Origin: Dipylidium caninum | Taxonomy: Eukaryota > Platyhelminthes > Cestoda > Cyclophyllidea > Dipylidiidae | Direction: 5' to 3' | Assembly: GCA_017562135.1 (NCBI GenBank) | Contig: QEYB01000229.1 | Span: 186,001-250,000 of the forward strand | DNA length: 64,000 nucleotides | Shown here: positions 49,910 through 61,200 of the stretch, one piece after another | Layout: every line of letters begins with the position of its first letter | Position numbering within the stretch: position 1 is the stretch's first letter | Position numbers and translations under genes: made by a program | Notes under the pieces: generated by a model | What the model was told of the DNA's origin: nothing | What the model saw: only the letters and a program-made list of their open reading frames with translations | Databases searched by the model: none

Positions 49910-51917
49910 ACCGTAGTTGTCATGGAACTCGTCTTATCCTTTTGTCCACATGATTATTGTTGTTATTTTGAGTTTCTCATTCTTACGCCCTCCCTTCCCC
50001 TCCCCCCCTCCTCCTCCTCCTCCTCTCCCCGGAACGACAGTGTTTCTTTTGAGTTTTTCTCCCTTGAGCTGTTCCCCCCTCTCTTTTTTCACTTTGCGAA
50101 CAGTGACATGAAACCTAACATGACGAAATCATCGAGAATAAACTCCGGCAAGTGATCCTGTCTTCCATTGAGTTTTGGGAAGTTTGGAGCCCTTTTATGA
50201 CGACTCTTTTTGCTAATTTTTGCATCACTAATTTGCGACCCCATGTTATTCCGATCCCGGAGTGAGTTTATATTTTGCTTATTTCTTGCGGGTCCCTCGT
50301 ATTTTTATGCTGCTATTTATAGTGTCGTAATGGTGGTGTAACTTTTGTTGCAATTATTTTATTGGCATGCAATTATCACCTCCTGTCTCACACGGATCTC
50401 TGTGTGCTAGGAATACTACTACTGAATTAGTCTCAAGTAGCATCTTCGTCGCATTTGAATTTTATCAATTAAACCTGGAGGGGAGATCAACTTGGCCTCC
50501 GGAGATGAAGTTTCGATTCCTGCTTCGAGTGTTAAGCCTTTTGCATTCAGCCCCTTTGGGGAAAAAGGAAGTGGATCACAGGGCACCGCGGCGTTTTTAC
50601 GTGGCCGTCGTAGAAAACATTCCGCTGCTTGGCTACGTAGTATTCGTTCCTCAACTCATGCACTGCCTGACCATTCCCCCATGAACTGTAACTCGGTCGC
50701 CATGGCAGTCGGGGATCTCGGCGCAGGTGGTGTACGTTTTCAAAGAAATTTGCCTTTAAGCCCGGTCAGACGTCGAGGTGGACGAAATTGCGGGAAGACT
50801 GTCACCACTCTTTTCTAATATAGAGGTTTCACAGCTTACTCCTCGTCTTCTCAGTTAACTCGGCGTACTTCTTTCGTACGCATTACGTTGTGGTATTAAC
50901 CGACGGTGATTTCTGCGTTCCATTGAAAACTCATGTACCTTTACAAACATAACTTGTTTTGGATTGCTTATTATTCCCTTTCCTTCTCGCCCTATGTTTC
51001 GGAGGCGAGATCGAATTGGTGAATTGACCTAGGACGATGTTCTGCCCTACCGATGTGATCTTACACACGTTGAAGCCTCACTTTCCACGAAAAAACTCTC
51101 GCACTCGCCTTCCCGATGGCGTCTGTGCACTGGCCTGAGGTTGGTTCAACCTTACAACTGTTTGATAGTTAAAATTACTTCTAATGCCAACTTATCATTA
51201 ACTAAAGACGGGAATATCTCGTTATCTTTGGACACTACCTCTTGATAATGAAATCATCGGGACTCAACTCGCTTTTCGTCCTTCTTTTTTGCCTACTCCT
51301 CGAGTCTTCCCTTCTCCTCTACTCCCTCTCTCTCTCTCTCTCCTGAAATATCTACAATTCCACCATTTCCCACCGCAGAAATTGCATTTAGCAATTAAAA
51401 AGTTTTTTGTGCGATTTTGGGCCAAATTCGTCCTTGAGATGCGAGTGGCCAGTCTGCCAACAGCCATCGATTTGCGAGGCTCCACGAGCACAACTCCCGA
51501 AACCTCTCGAGCAGCGGTCACGACTGCTCGCAGCTGAGCACTCACGTGTTTGTTTGGGGCTACTCGGTGAGGTCCCAGTTCACGACGTCGTCAGCGTCTC
51601 AGCATGAGGTAAACTGTGCTTTTGGAACTGAAACCTTTCTTCTCCCCTCTCCTCTGTCAAACGCATTCGTCTTTATGCTTCCTTTTATTATAACTTTTTA
51701 TGTTGACACGAAGAGTTTGGGGAGAGGTGGCGTGGGTCAACAGGGGAAGGCGGAGACCAGGTCAATTTACCACTTTACCTTTTAGCTTAAATGACTTCTT
51801 TGATACTACTTGCTATCTTAGCGAGTTACTTTCCTTTTATTCGTGTTTCCGTTCTCAACCGAGGACGAATTTTGATGGTTATGATTATAATTAAAGTGGA
51901 TTTTAATGTTATCGCAG
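49910..51917 (+). other. Region between HEATR5 and the homeobox exon
   Basis: It contains the HEATR5 3' UTR and, presumably, the 5' exon or exons of the homeobox gene, because the exon at 51918 opens inside a codon. Open frames near 50492-50818 (with GRRRKHSAAWLRSIRSS) and 51407-51607 are possible upstream exons, but neither has a domain or a phase-compatible junction that I could confirm. Confidence 0.4.
50137..50142 (+). terminator. Poly(A) signal AATAAA of HEATR5
   Basis: Canonical hexamer 228 bases after the HEATR5 stop codon at 49909. Confidence 0.65.
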
Positions 51918-52960
51918 CGATGACAGATTTAAGTGCGAGCCAGACACGAACACTTATATGATGTACGAGCAGCAGTGCGGTCCAAACGTCTACGGGACTG
52001 CACTAGCCCCCCCTGCGCCCTCCTTCCCCCCCACCGTACACTCGAAATCGCCGGGATTCCTGATGTCCCATGAACTCTCCACCGACACGCCTACCTACTC
52101 CGAGGTCAGAACCAATGACTCCTTTTCTCACAAGTACCCTAACAACAGCAGCGACTTCTTGGGCGCGAGTTCACTGGAAGATCAACTGCTGCCCCCCCTC
52201 TCCACTTCGCACTACGAGTACAACTTGACGCCAACCGCAAATAACAATTGCCTCCAGTCCAGTGTTTATCCCATGAACCCTGTTTTGAAGGAAGATTTCC
52301 CCGACCCCGAGAGTCAGAGCTTTCAACCCTTCATGCAAGATTGTCGTCCGACTATATACTCCTACACGTCCCTGGCTCAGCCCACTTTGGATCAGAGCAA
52401 TGGAAATCCTGCGGGCTACTATAACTTTGAGGAGACGGGTTTTATAAAGCCGGAATACGCCGAGGTTGACGTCTCCGAAGTCGGTAAAGGTAGTAATGAT
52501 GACCTAGTGGTGCTAGATGACTCTTCCACGCCACGAAATATCACAAATACTCAGCTCAATCCTAATGCAGTAGCTATAATGGACGACTGGTACAGGGCGC
52601 ACTTGGAACGACCTTATCCCAACAAGGAGGAAAAGCTGCGCATGGCACTTGCCGGAAATATTACAGAAACTCAGGTAAAATGATGCCCTGAATCCCACTT
52701 TTTCCTGTAAATATATATATATATATATATGTACTTTATTTATCGTCGTTGCATGTTACTTCCTTTTATATTCGTTTATTTTCATTTAATGCAAATTTAT
52801 GCGCCTATTAGGGCGACTTCCTCACGCGGAATATCGATTTTTTTCGCCCACCCGCAACTCTTATAAAAAGTCAATAATCCAAGTATGAGTCATTGGGCGC
52901 TTAACAATGTCGCTTACTATTTTTAGCGCATGAGTGGGAATTAAACGCTTTTAAAGTCTT

Positions 52961-52991
<31 letters not shown>

Positions 52992-53186
52992 CTTCAGGTA
53001 GGCTCATGGTTTGCCAACCGACGAAATCGGAGCAACAACACGCGGCCAAAGCAGAATATGAAGCGGTTAAAGTCGGCCATAGGCAAAATGTGTTACGAGT
53101 ATCAGCGCCTATGCAACGGACTTGTTAATGCTGCTGAAATGCAAACAAGGATATTCGGTCTTATCGAGCACCATACCAAATTCTAA
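51918..53186 (+). CDS. Divergent TALE-class homeobox protein (IRX/MKX-like), 3' exons
   Basis: Sequence-specific DNA-binding transcription factor. Two exons are visible, 51918-52674 and 52998-53186, joined in phase 0 between homeodomain residues 44 and 45 (TETQ then VGSWF). The homeodomain is near the C-terminus: WYRAHLERPYPNKEEK carries the three-residue loop extension with PYP that defines TALE proteins, and helix 3 reads WFANRRNR, so residue 50 is Ala as in Iroquois and Mohawk, with Asn51, Arg53 and Arg55 kept. The usual basic N-terminal arm is missing. About 200 residues rich in Ser, Pro, Tyr and Asn precede it, without a second domain. The exon opens inside a codon after an intron acceptor, so the true start is upstream; Met at 51958 is only the first ATG. 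The spiralian-specific TALE expansion is another possible home. Confidence 0.88.
52711..52730. repeat. (AT)n microsatellite
   Basis: About ten AT dinucleotides in the homeobox gene intron. Confidence 0.85.
52965..52991. repeat. (GT)n microsatellite next to a splice acceptor
   Basis: About thirteen TG/GT units end six bases before the acceptor AG (52996-52997) of the homeobox gene's last exon, displacing the usual pyrimidine tract. Length variation here could influence splicing. Confidence 0.85.
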
Positions 53187-53257
53187 TACTCTTACGTATT
53201 CTGTATATTTTTCTGCTATTTTGTCGCTGTGGCTCCACTTATTTCATTCTTTGAAAC

Positions 53258-53263
53258 AATAAA
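53258..53263 (+). terminator. Poly(A) signal AATAAA of the homeobox gene
   Basis: Canonical hexamer 72 bases after the stop codon at 53186. Confidence 0.65.
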
Positions 53264-55435
53264 AATTTATTAATATAATTCGCTTCCGCATAGAGGTGGC
53301 GCCATCTTGTGGCATTTGTTATGTATTCTAGGTGAATAATTTTGTAAATAATCAACTTTTAACTCCCCCACGGAGCAGACGGTACTTTTTGACCCTTTGT
53401 GTTTTACAACAATTTAAGGGATTACTTCCCGAATCTCCGATTTCAATTATTTAGGAGAAATTCTTTGCGGATCCCACTTGGATTCTGATTGGTCGGTAAG
53501 GCTTAGGATTGTGTTTATTGGCTCACGCTGTTCTATTCAATCAATCATGCTTTATGCTTATTAGAAATGACTAAATCGTCCCTTCTGTGGCAGGCATTTT
53601 TGTTTTAGAGAAAATTTTGCGACGGTGCTAAGAGTAGTTTTTTTGCGAAAGGCACTCACGGAAGCCGATGAGGGTAAACTGCGCATGAGAAATCGTAACA
53701 AGTCCACTGTGGGATACGTAATCGCTTGTATCAAATGTACTACTTTAATACTCAGTTTGGTAAAGTTATTGGTTTCCGGGGAAATGGTAAAAACAAGGGG
53801 TTTGAAAAGGGTGTGTAAAGTGGCTTTCGAAAAGACCTCTTCATCGTAATTTATGATAAATTTCCTTTCTGATGAGAGCATTTTTTTAAAGCGTCGCTCC
53901 CCCACCCTCTTAACAGGTGTTGTCAAGTGACCACAGACATTGGAAAAGCAACCGGGGTCGTATCGATTATCGATGCACTCACCACTATCCCCCCCCCCCC
54001 CCGAGCGTTATGCGCGCGCGCAGCAGGGGTGGCGACCGCCGCGCTGCGCTCCGCCAGTGTGCGGCGCGGACGATCGCCCTCACGTGGAAATAAGGGACTT
54101 CTCTGCCTCGCATTGGCGGCAGAATCGAGGGTCAGTGGGCGGTTTGGACGACAACATCCTCCCCCGCTCCGACTCTGTCGCCTCTCAACCGCCTCGTCTC
54201 CGTGATTTGTCTAAATTGGGACAGTTTTCGCCCATTCCACTGCCTCGAGCGCGTACTCTTCTTCGTACTTTTCTTGCCTGTTTGAGAGGACTTTTGGGCC
54301 ATAAAAGGGGCTGAAAATGCGACCGAACTCCGCTTGAATGGGGGGAGGGACGCATGACATTTCACGAGCATTTGGTCTAAAATCCAATCCGGTTTCCACG
54401 AGTTTGACTTAGTGACCGACTTTTAAAACGAAATCGCGCTGACTAGGGTAGCTCAGAAAAGACTGTTGCCGAAACTTCCTTCTTCACTTGAGCCCGCCAG
54501 CATCCAAGTGCACCAGGAGACACTCATGTCCTTTGTCCTCTCCTTTTTGTGTTTTTTTTCTCGGAAACAGAACTTCTACCTTCATACATGATTTCAAGCT
54601 GACACAAAAAATGCGATTCGGTCAGTCTGGGTGCTGACGGCCGCTAGTGACAGAAATGCGCACTTGGCACCTGAGCAACCGCATATTTGGACTCTTTGAC
54701 CTTAAACAATACCAGGTCCACGTAAATTTAATTTTTGTCCATGGTGATTGAAAGTAAAGCGCATGAAGAAGGGTTTGCACACGTCTGAGGCAACCGAAAC
54801 ATCCTCTGTCTCGAAAACCGCGTGAATCGGGAGGGCGCATTCGGCGAGTTCCGCCCAATCCAAAGTGGCGGCTTCTTGAGAGCAGCCTCTACATGCGATT
54901 CCGCAGATGGCTCGATTAGTGGGCGAAACAATGTTTTATTTCCTACGGCGCATGCGTTAGCCGACCGGGTGGACTCTTCTCTTGCCTCTCCGAGGAAAGT
55001 ATTTTCCCCACGTAGTCGTAGATTTTCACATTGGCACCAGAATTCGCTGTTCCCCCATTCGCCGAGGAGAGCAGTGGGGCACTCAACAGGACGCTTAGGC
55101 TTCCGCCCCCCCCCTCCCCCCCGCACGCCCCCGTAGCACCAATTGCCTCGCCGTCGCCCATTGGGCCTATCGATCGCAGGTGGCGTGAATTGGCCTCATT
55201 GCCGGACGCCTACTTCACTCGCTGCGAGCGGACCAACCACGTGCGACGGCCACTCGTCTACGCACCCAAGCGTGCGCCTGTGCGTGTGTGCGTGGGTGCG
55301 CACGACCCCACGACCTTGGCAACTCACAACGTCGTGCACACTGTGACACCCACGCACACAGGCATGCACCCGACGGAGGCAGAGAGACAAACGGTGGCAC
55401 GTTGAGGCACGGTGACTCGGGCACCGGGAGGCGTC
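53264..55435. other. Region between the homeobox gene and the unknown five-exon gene
   Basis: No recognised gene. It holds a short dispersed match to the phosphatase-intron repeat near 53482, a run of about 12 C at 53990-54002, and several unsupported open frames on both strands (for example minus 53561-53926). The 5' UTR and promoter of the next gene should lie towards its right end. Confidence 0.45.
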
Positions 55436-57504
55436 ATGACCTCCGCCACACGTCGGTCGAGCCTGTCCTTGGACCACAGTCTCAACCACAGTCGCGACGA
55501 GCGGGCGGGTGGGCGCAGAAAGGAGATTGTGGTGTTTGCCGAGCTGGACAAAGGCGTCAAGGGGGTCTCCATGAGCACCATTCCTCCCTTGGAAAGTAGC
55601 AGTTGGCTGAAGTTAACAAAATTCCAGCGCCGATTCTACGAGTGGTTAATTTACGAACACCGTCTGCCAGTGGCGGATGCAGAGGACAATGCATACGGTA
55701 AAGTTTGGATTTAAAATTAACAGAATCTAATCGTTTTCAATGGCAGTCTGCGGAATCGGCTCCCTTTTATCAAAACCAACTAAGCTCGACCTAATTCCAT
55801 CCTAGTCGTCTCAAAAAAACTAGGAAAGCAAATAAACCTTTTCTAATAGTTCACTCTAAAAACGGACAAAACACCTTCTTGAATGGGTTCGTGTATCTCC
55901 AACCTGCCATGCACTTCCTTTCAGCCTAACTTCGTGCCACTTCACCGTCTTCTACCTCCACTGTCACTCGTTTCTACGGTCTTTCAGTGCCCCCTTGACC
56001 ACGTACTGGGCATAAAGTTGGCACAGTATTTGCAGCATTTTTTTCCATCTTCATAGTCATAATTTCTACAAACCCCCACATGCTTTTGGGCACTCTGCGA
56101 TAAGGATAATTTGTCCAGGGAATTTAGCTTTGGCACAATGAGATATGTTTCCCTGAACTACTCATTTTCCCTCGAGTAAAACAGTCGAGATCAAATAGTC
56201 ACAGACGCCGCCACTTCGAAGGACTCGCTGGCATTTCACATGGATGCTGAATGACTTCTCAGTTGGGTGTGAGTTCTGTTTCTTCATTAGGACCCGAAGT
56301 ACGTCTATATTTCGTCGTTACTCCAGAAGACGCAGAGGGGAACGAGGAGAGAGTAGAGGGCTTAAGGAGCTCCACAGACCGTCAGTGGTGAAATGACAGA
56401 GGTATTTTAAAATTTCATGCGACTTTCTAGGCGAAGTAGACGTCTTTTTCTCTAAAATGAGAAAGTGAAGCATGCTGGAGAGTTGCTGCATCCGCAAAAA
56501 CATTTTCAGCTTTCACGTTGTAGCAAGGTTGATAAAATTGCTACTTATCTGTACATAAGTACACATTTTTGTCGATTTTAGTATTAATGGCGTGCTTACA
56601 GAAATTCGATGTCAGAAATAAAAAAGACGGGAAAACATTTTAAGATACGCCTTAAGAAACGCTTTCATCAAAGTGGCGACATTTTCTGCTTTTTACAGGA
56701 ACACAAAGGCCGTAACTTCATAGGTACATTACGACGATGGGACCGCATGCGGAGGATGCAGAAAACTACACAGGATCATTTGGCCCATTTTCCTAGCGTT
56801 TATTACAAACGTTGTTCCTTAGTGGTAAAGTCATGTTTGAGGGACTGGAGTTAGTATTCACACTGGCAGAAATTCACACAAACATTTTGATAAAGTCACC
56901 AAAATTCACACTCACGCCGAACTTTTCACAGAAACGCACTAGCATATTTTTATATTTTAAATGACTCATTGAGCTTGAGACCGCTCAGCTCGGTGGTTCG
57001 CGGTCGTGATGAGACTGACGAAATGAGAGCGGTTTCATTCTCCTCGTTCCCAATCTTCTCCGGTAAACTCGGTAGGCTGTGCCATCCAGCGTCCACTCCC
57101 ACGGGTCAAAAAGGCACTCTGACACTAACCAGATGACAAATGGGAGTCTTAAAGCTGCTGACGGGCAGAAAATGGAGGTGACTGGAAAATAGCATAGGCT
57201 GAACTTTCGTTATATTTTTTCTTTCTACAATTTCACACGTGCACGTGAATCCGGACGACGTCGAGGAAGTGATGTGGTTGGCGCCGCATCCCGCGCACCG
57301 CTCACATCCATGCCCGGTAGTCTTAGATTAGCCACTTTGAGAACAGACTACGACCTTGGGACCACGTGCCCAGAAGGTGAAATTATATGGCACAAGAACA
57401 ACCGTCTGCTGGCTCGACTGGGCTCAGAGACGTCGCGAGACGTCGCCTCTCTATTCTCTAGTCGGATGAAGGAGAGATTGAAGGTCCCATTAAAAAGGAC
57501 TTAA
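55436..57504 (+). CDS. Hypothetical basic protein, five exons
   Basis: I do not recognise the family. A phase-consistent model exists: 55436-55697, 56291-56352, 56699-56824, 57327-57376, 57462-57504 (phases 1, 0, 0, 2; 543 bases, 180 residues). Supporting signs are a codon-like stretch in exon 1 (KEIVVFAELDKGVKG, then LTKFQRRFYEWLIYEHRLPV), consistent GT-AG borders and total length divisible by three. The middle is rich in Arg and Lys (GRNFIGTLRRWDRMRRMQK). No signal peptide or membrane segment is seen, so a soluble protein is likely. The last acceptor (57461) also opens another frame that runs to about 57655 (HKNFPNSKAFHEHVGEACAK), so the C-terminus is uncertain. The start at 55436 is the first ATG of the coding-looking frame. 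Confidence 0.5.
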
Positions 57505-58108
57505 CTTCGACAGCGCGTTTCCACAAGAATTTTCCCAACTCGAAGGCCTTCCACGAACACGTGGGTGAGGCGTGTGCCAAGTTGGTGAGGCCAGAATTGC
57601 GGCTAATAATGCTGAAGTTCACCAGAAAGAGCTGTTACATGAAATGGGAGGGTGGGTGAGCGTTACAACAGGGCAAGTGTCCTCCAGACAACCGATCAAT
57701 TCGCCTCCTCTTCTATGTGCACCAAATTCCCTTTCGCGAGATTCTTCTGTTTTTCCCGCATTTCGACTTTGTCGCTATGTGGAAAGTCCGGCGGTGAAGG
57801 CGGGATTCCATATATAAGGCCTCACCGAATTTAGCTGGTCTTACATCGTAGCCTATTTTGCATACGCCAGCGCAGAAGGTGGCGAGCGTTTTTTGCCTAA
57901 CCCTCGAGGAAGGTGCGCGACTACTTGCACTATTGAGGCAGTTAACCGCCTTTCTCTGCCTCTCAAACACCTCTCCTCCATCAGGGTACAAGGCTACCCT
58001 CCCCGACAGCGCTGATATGTTCGCATTGGGTTAAATACCTCACTCACCCTGGGAAAAATAAACACGTGCACACACATACGCGCAGTTAATACTGAATGCT
58101 CGCTTCCT

Positions 58109-58132
58109 ATTGGCTGGGGCTTTTCGACCAAT
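58109..58132 (+). promoter_or_regulatory. Paired inverted CCAAT boxes upstream of the SLC3A-like gene
   Basis: ATTGG (58109-58113) and CCAAT (58128-58132) face each other about 130-150 bases before the start codon at 58262. CCAAT boxes of this kind are classical NF-Y sites. The link to this promoter is inferred from position. Confidence 0.4.
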
Positions 58133-58261
58133 CAGCATCCGCGCGCTCATTGTCTCATCACCTCGTTGCCATGATGACGACGATGACGCCCACAGTGAGG
58201 CTGAAGTAGGCCTCAAGTCGACGGCATACACACACAGTAGCGTGTGCGTGTGAGAAGTGAA

Positions 58262-61200
58262 ATGTACCCGAATTATCGGGAGTACAATCGTTTCTCAGAG
58301 AATTTTCGACATCAGCCACTACCGACGGAGGTCTACAACGGTTACGGAGTTGGTGAGGAGGTGGACTCGGGCATTAATGCATACGAGGAAGAGGAGATGG
58401 AGGAGGAAGAGGAGGATGACGAGGTGTTGCGGGGACAAAGACAGGCCTTCTTCGCATCCCCGACGGACGATGACTTCGAGAAGGACGTCTACTCACCGTA
58501 CGTGGGCGGAATGGATGCCCGGCTGGCTCAGTTCGTCAGCCAACACAACGTCAACATGGACGATGGGGCTGTCATCCACCCTATGTCCGTGGGAGAGACG
58601 ACCGCTGTCAAGACTAAGTGAGTAGACACATTCGTAGTCGCCTTTTGCCTCAGTCACATCGTGTCGAAACGCGGTGGCACAGCGGTCCATCATCAGTCAC
58701 TCTTCGTCTCCTCGACGATAACCGGGAGAGTGAATTGGTCTGGCGGTCGTGGTCGTACTGGTCACTTTTTCCTCCACACCGACCGGAAGACCGACCGCCC
58801 TCTGGGGAGAGGCTGTCGGCGTCCATCTCCGCGTCTCCGGCACCGCCATCTGCGTGGACGATGGGGAGCATGCGACGAGAACGCTGAGACGTCCGGGCTC
58901 TGGGTTAACAAACCGCTCTGTGTGTCGGTGCCCAAACGCAGCACTAGAGAAGACGCTGTCGTCTTCTATGCCAAGAGGACTCGCCGGAAACCCCCGCTGG
59001 AGACAGAAGCGAACGACAGATGGAGATGAAGTTGGGGAACGCGGACGAAGGACGCTTTGTTTAGGCCCTTTGAGGAGCTTGCGTCAAGCTCTGCAAGCGG
59101 CTTCTTCCAGGGACATTGCATGGCTCGGGAATAGTTCCTTCGCTGGATCGGAACCCTGGTGGTTGACTTGTCAACCTTCTGCCGTGCGTGAGGGAGGAAA
59201 GGAGCGAGGAGGGGAAGGATTACGGGCGTGCCAGACAACCCGAGGGCGTCGGTGTCGGTCGTGGAAGCCCGGAGTGGGTGGGCGTGGGTGAACCGGTTGC
59301 GGAGGCGAAGGAGGCAAACCTTAGGCCCTTTTCAAACAGTTTTTCTCCCTGCCGACCAGACAGAGGTCGTTTGTTTTGGCTCTGCGTTGCCGTCGGCGCC
59401 TCCGTGGCGCATCACCGGCACAAAGTCGGTGGCCTGCGAGTTTGGCGTCTGACGACGTGGTCATCGTTTTTGTCGGTTAATTCGAGCAAAAAGATCCACC
59501 GCGTTGTCGCACTTCCGCCTCCGCCAAGCCAAAAAACAGTGGCAGTGAACAAGTGACCAGGTCAGGAGCCCGATTCTCCTCTTTCGAGGTTCAGCCTCCT
59601 CCTCCTCCTCGGCTCCTCCTCGGCTCCTCCTCCTCCTCGGCTCCTCCTCGGCTCCTCCTCGGCTCCTCCTCGGCTCCTCCTCGGCTCCTCCTCGGCTCCT
59701 CCTCCTCCTCGGCTCCTCCTCGGCTCCTCCTCGGCTCCTCCTCGGCTCCTCCTCGGCTCCGGCTCCTCCTCGGCTCCTCCTCGGCACTCCTCCTCCTCCT
59801 CGGCTCCTCCTCCTCCGGATCACACCCCTGGAGCCAACGAGCACTTCTCGTCTGACGGGTTGCCTGCTTGCGGAGAGCCTCGTGGACGGTGCACAGCATG
59901 AATCGACCTCGGTTGAAGTTGTAGCCTCTCCTCGGTTGGCAAGGAGAGAGATAACATTTGAAAGTTGGAAGTTCAATCACTTCGCCTTTCGTTCCTCTTC
60001 GACGTGCTTCCGGGCGTGTTCACTTACCGTTGGTGGTGGTCTCCTCTGGGTCTTAGCGAGACCCATCCAGAGTAGCCGCCAGGCCGTACGGCGACGGATG
60101 GTGGCCGAATCGGCGCCTCCGTTCGCATTCCACCCCTCAGCGTCCACTGGAGCCTTGACAGGTCTCCACCGTCTAAATCCCATCTCATCCGATGGAGGAA
60201 GACGGTGCGGGTCCCACTATGGCAGCTCGAAGGATTGTGGGCACCTGGGCCACGGACAGCGTCGGTTTGGACCAACTGGATGGGATGAAAACCCCGCGGT
60301 CATCCGTCACGTATATGTGACGCGGGTAGAGGCTTTTGGGAGAGAAACTCGGTCGCCCTCGTTAAGCCGCTGTGAATGCCCGCCGTCTCCCTCCTCGTCA
60401 CCGCGACCTCAGCTGAGGTGCCAACACCCTTTTCCCTTTATTACTTTTTTCTCCTCGAGATCCTTTAAACCCCCCTGCGGCTGCACCAAACGTCAGTTCT
60501 ACTGGGCCCTCGGCGGCCTCGCAATGGCCATTCTGGCGGTCCTCGCAGTCGCGGTCACCCTGGGGCTGCTCTTCGGTCAAGCGACCAGCCTCCGCTTCCC
60601 CGAGGCCACGCCGTGGTGGACTCACGGCCTCGTCTACCAGATCAACGTGCCGACCTTCGCCAACGACGTCGGCGGCTCCTTGGGTCGTCTCAAGGACGTC
60701 GCTCCGCGGATGGCCTACATCGCTGACAAGGTGGGCGCTCACCGACGTCTTCTGGCAGAGTCTGTGGGGGCGATGGGACCTGCCAGCGCCTCCACAGACT
60801 CTGTCCCCTCCCCCATCGCCCTCCCTCCTCCCTCCAGGGGGCGGCCGAGGAGGCGGTGGCGAAGGAGCTCGAAATCAGGGCTACTGGAGAGTTTTGTCGG
60901 TTCTCCAGACAACCCTTTTCGACACGAAGCACATCTTTGTGTGACACACGTTCGATGATGTTCATTTACGCCAAACCGTATGGTGATAGGAATTTCGACG
61001 AGGCAGAAACGCTACACACGCATGTAGAAATTGCTGGAAAGTGTTAGGTGAAAGTGCAGTTTGTGGTACAACATGCAAAAGATGTTTCGACGGAATTAAA
61101 ATTGGCGCCTTCGACCCTTCTGAGAAGCCGCTTTCCGGGCGACCATCTTGGATCGACGACGATGTTGCTGGCGCCGTGTTGGCGCAGGATCCTCTTCTGA

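Noticed and set aside
57001..57045. Hammerhead ribozyme-like core (TGATGAG...CGAAA)
   Set aside because: The core Cys-equivalent base C3 is G (GTGATGAG), stem II is too short and stem I arms do not pair, so the catalytic fold is not supported.
59461..59980. Long Glu/Arg-rich open frames on the minus strand
   Set aside because: They are translations of the GGCTCCTCCTC minisatellite; repeat composition alone keeps the frames open.
59882..60459. Long plus-strand frame extending the SLC3A exon upstream
   Set aside because: An acceptor (CTCCTCGAG) at 60459 joins in phase to the acidic N-terminal exon at 58617. The upstream part has no family similarity and is best read as intron.
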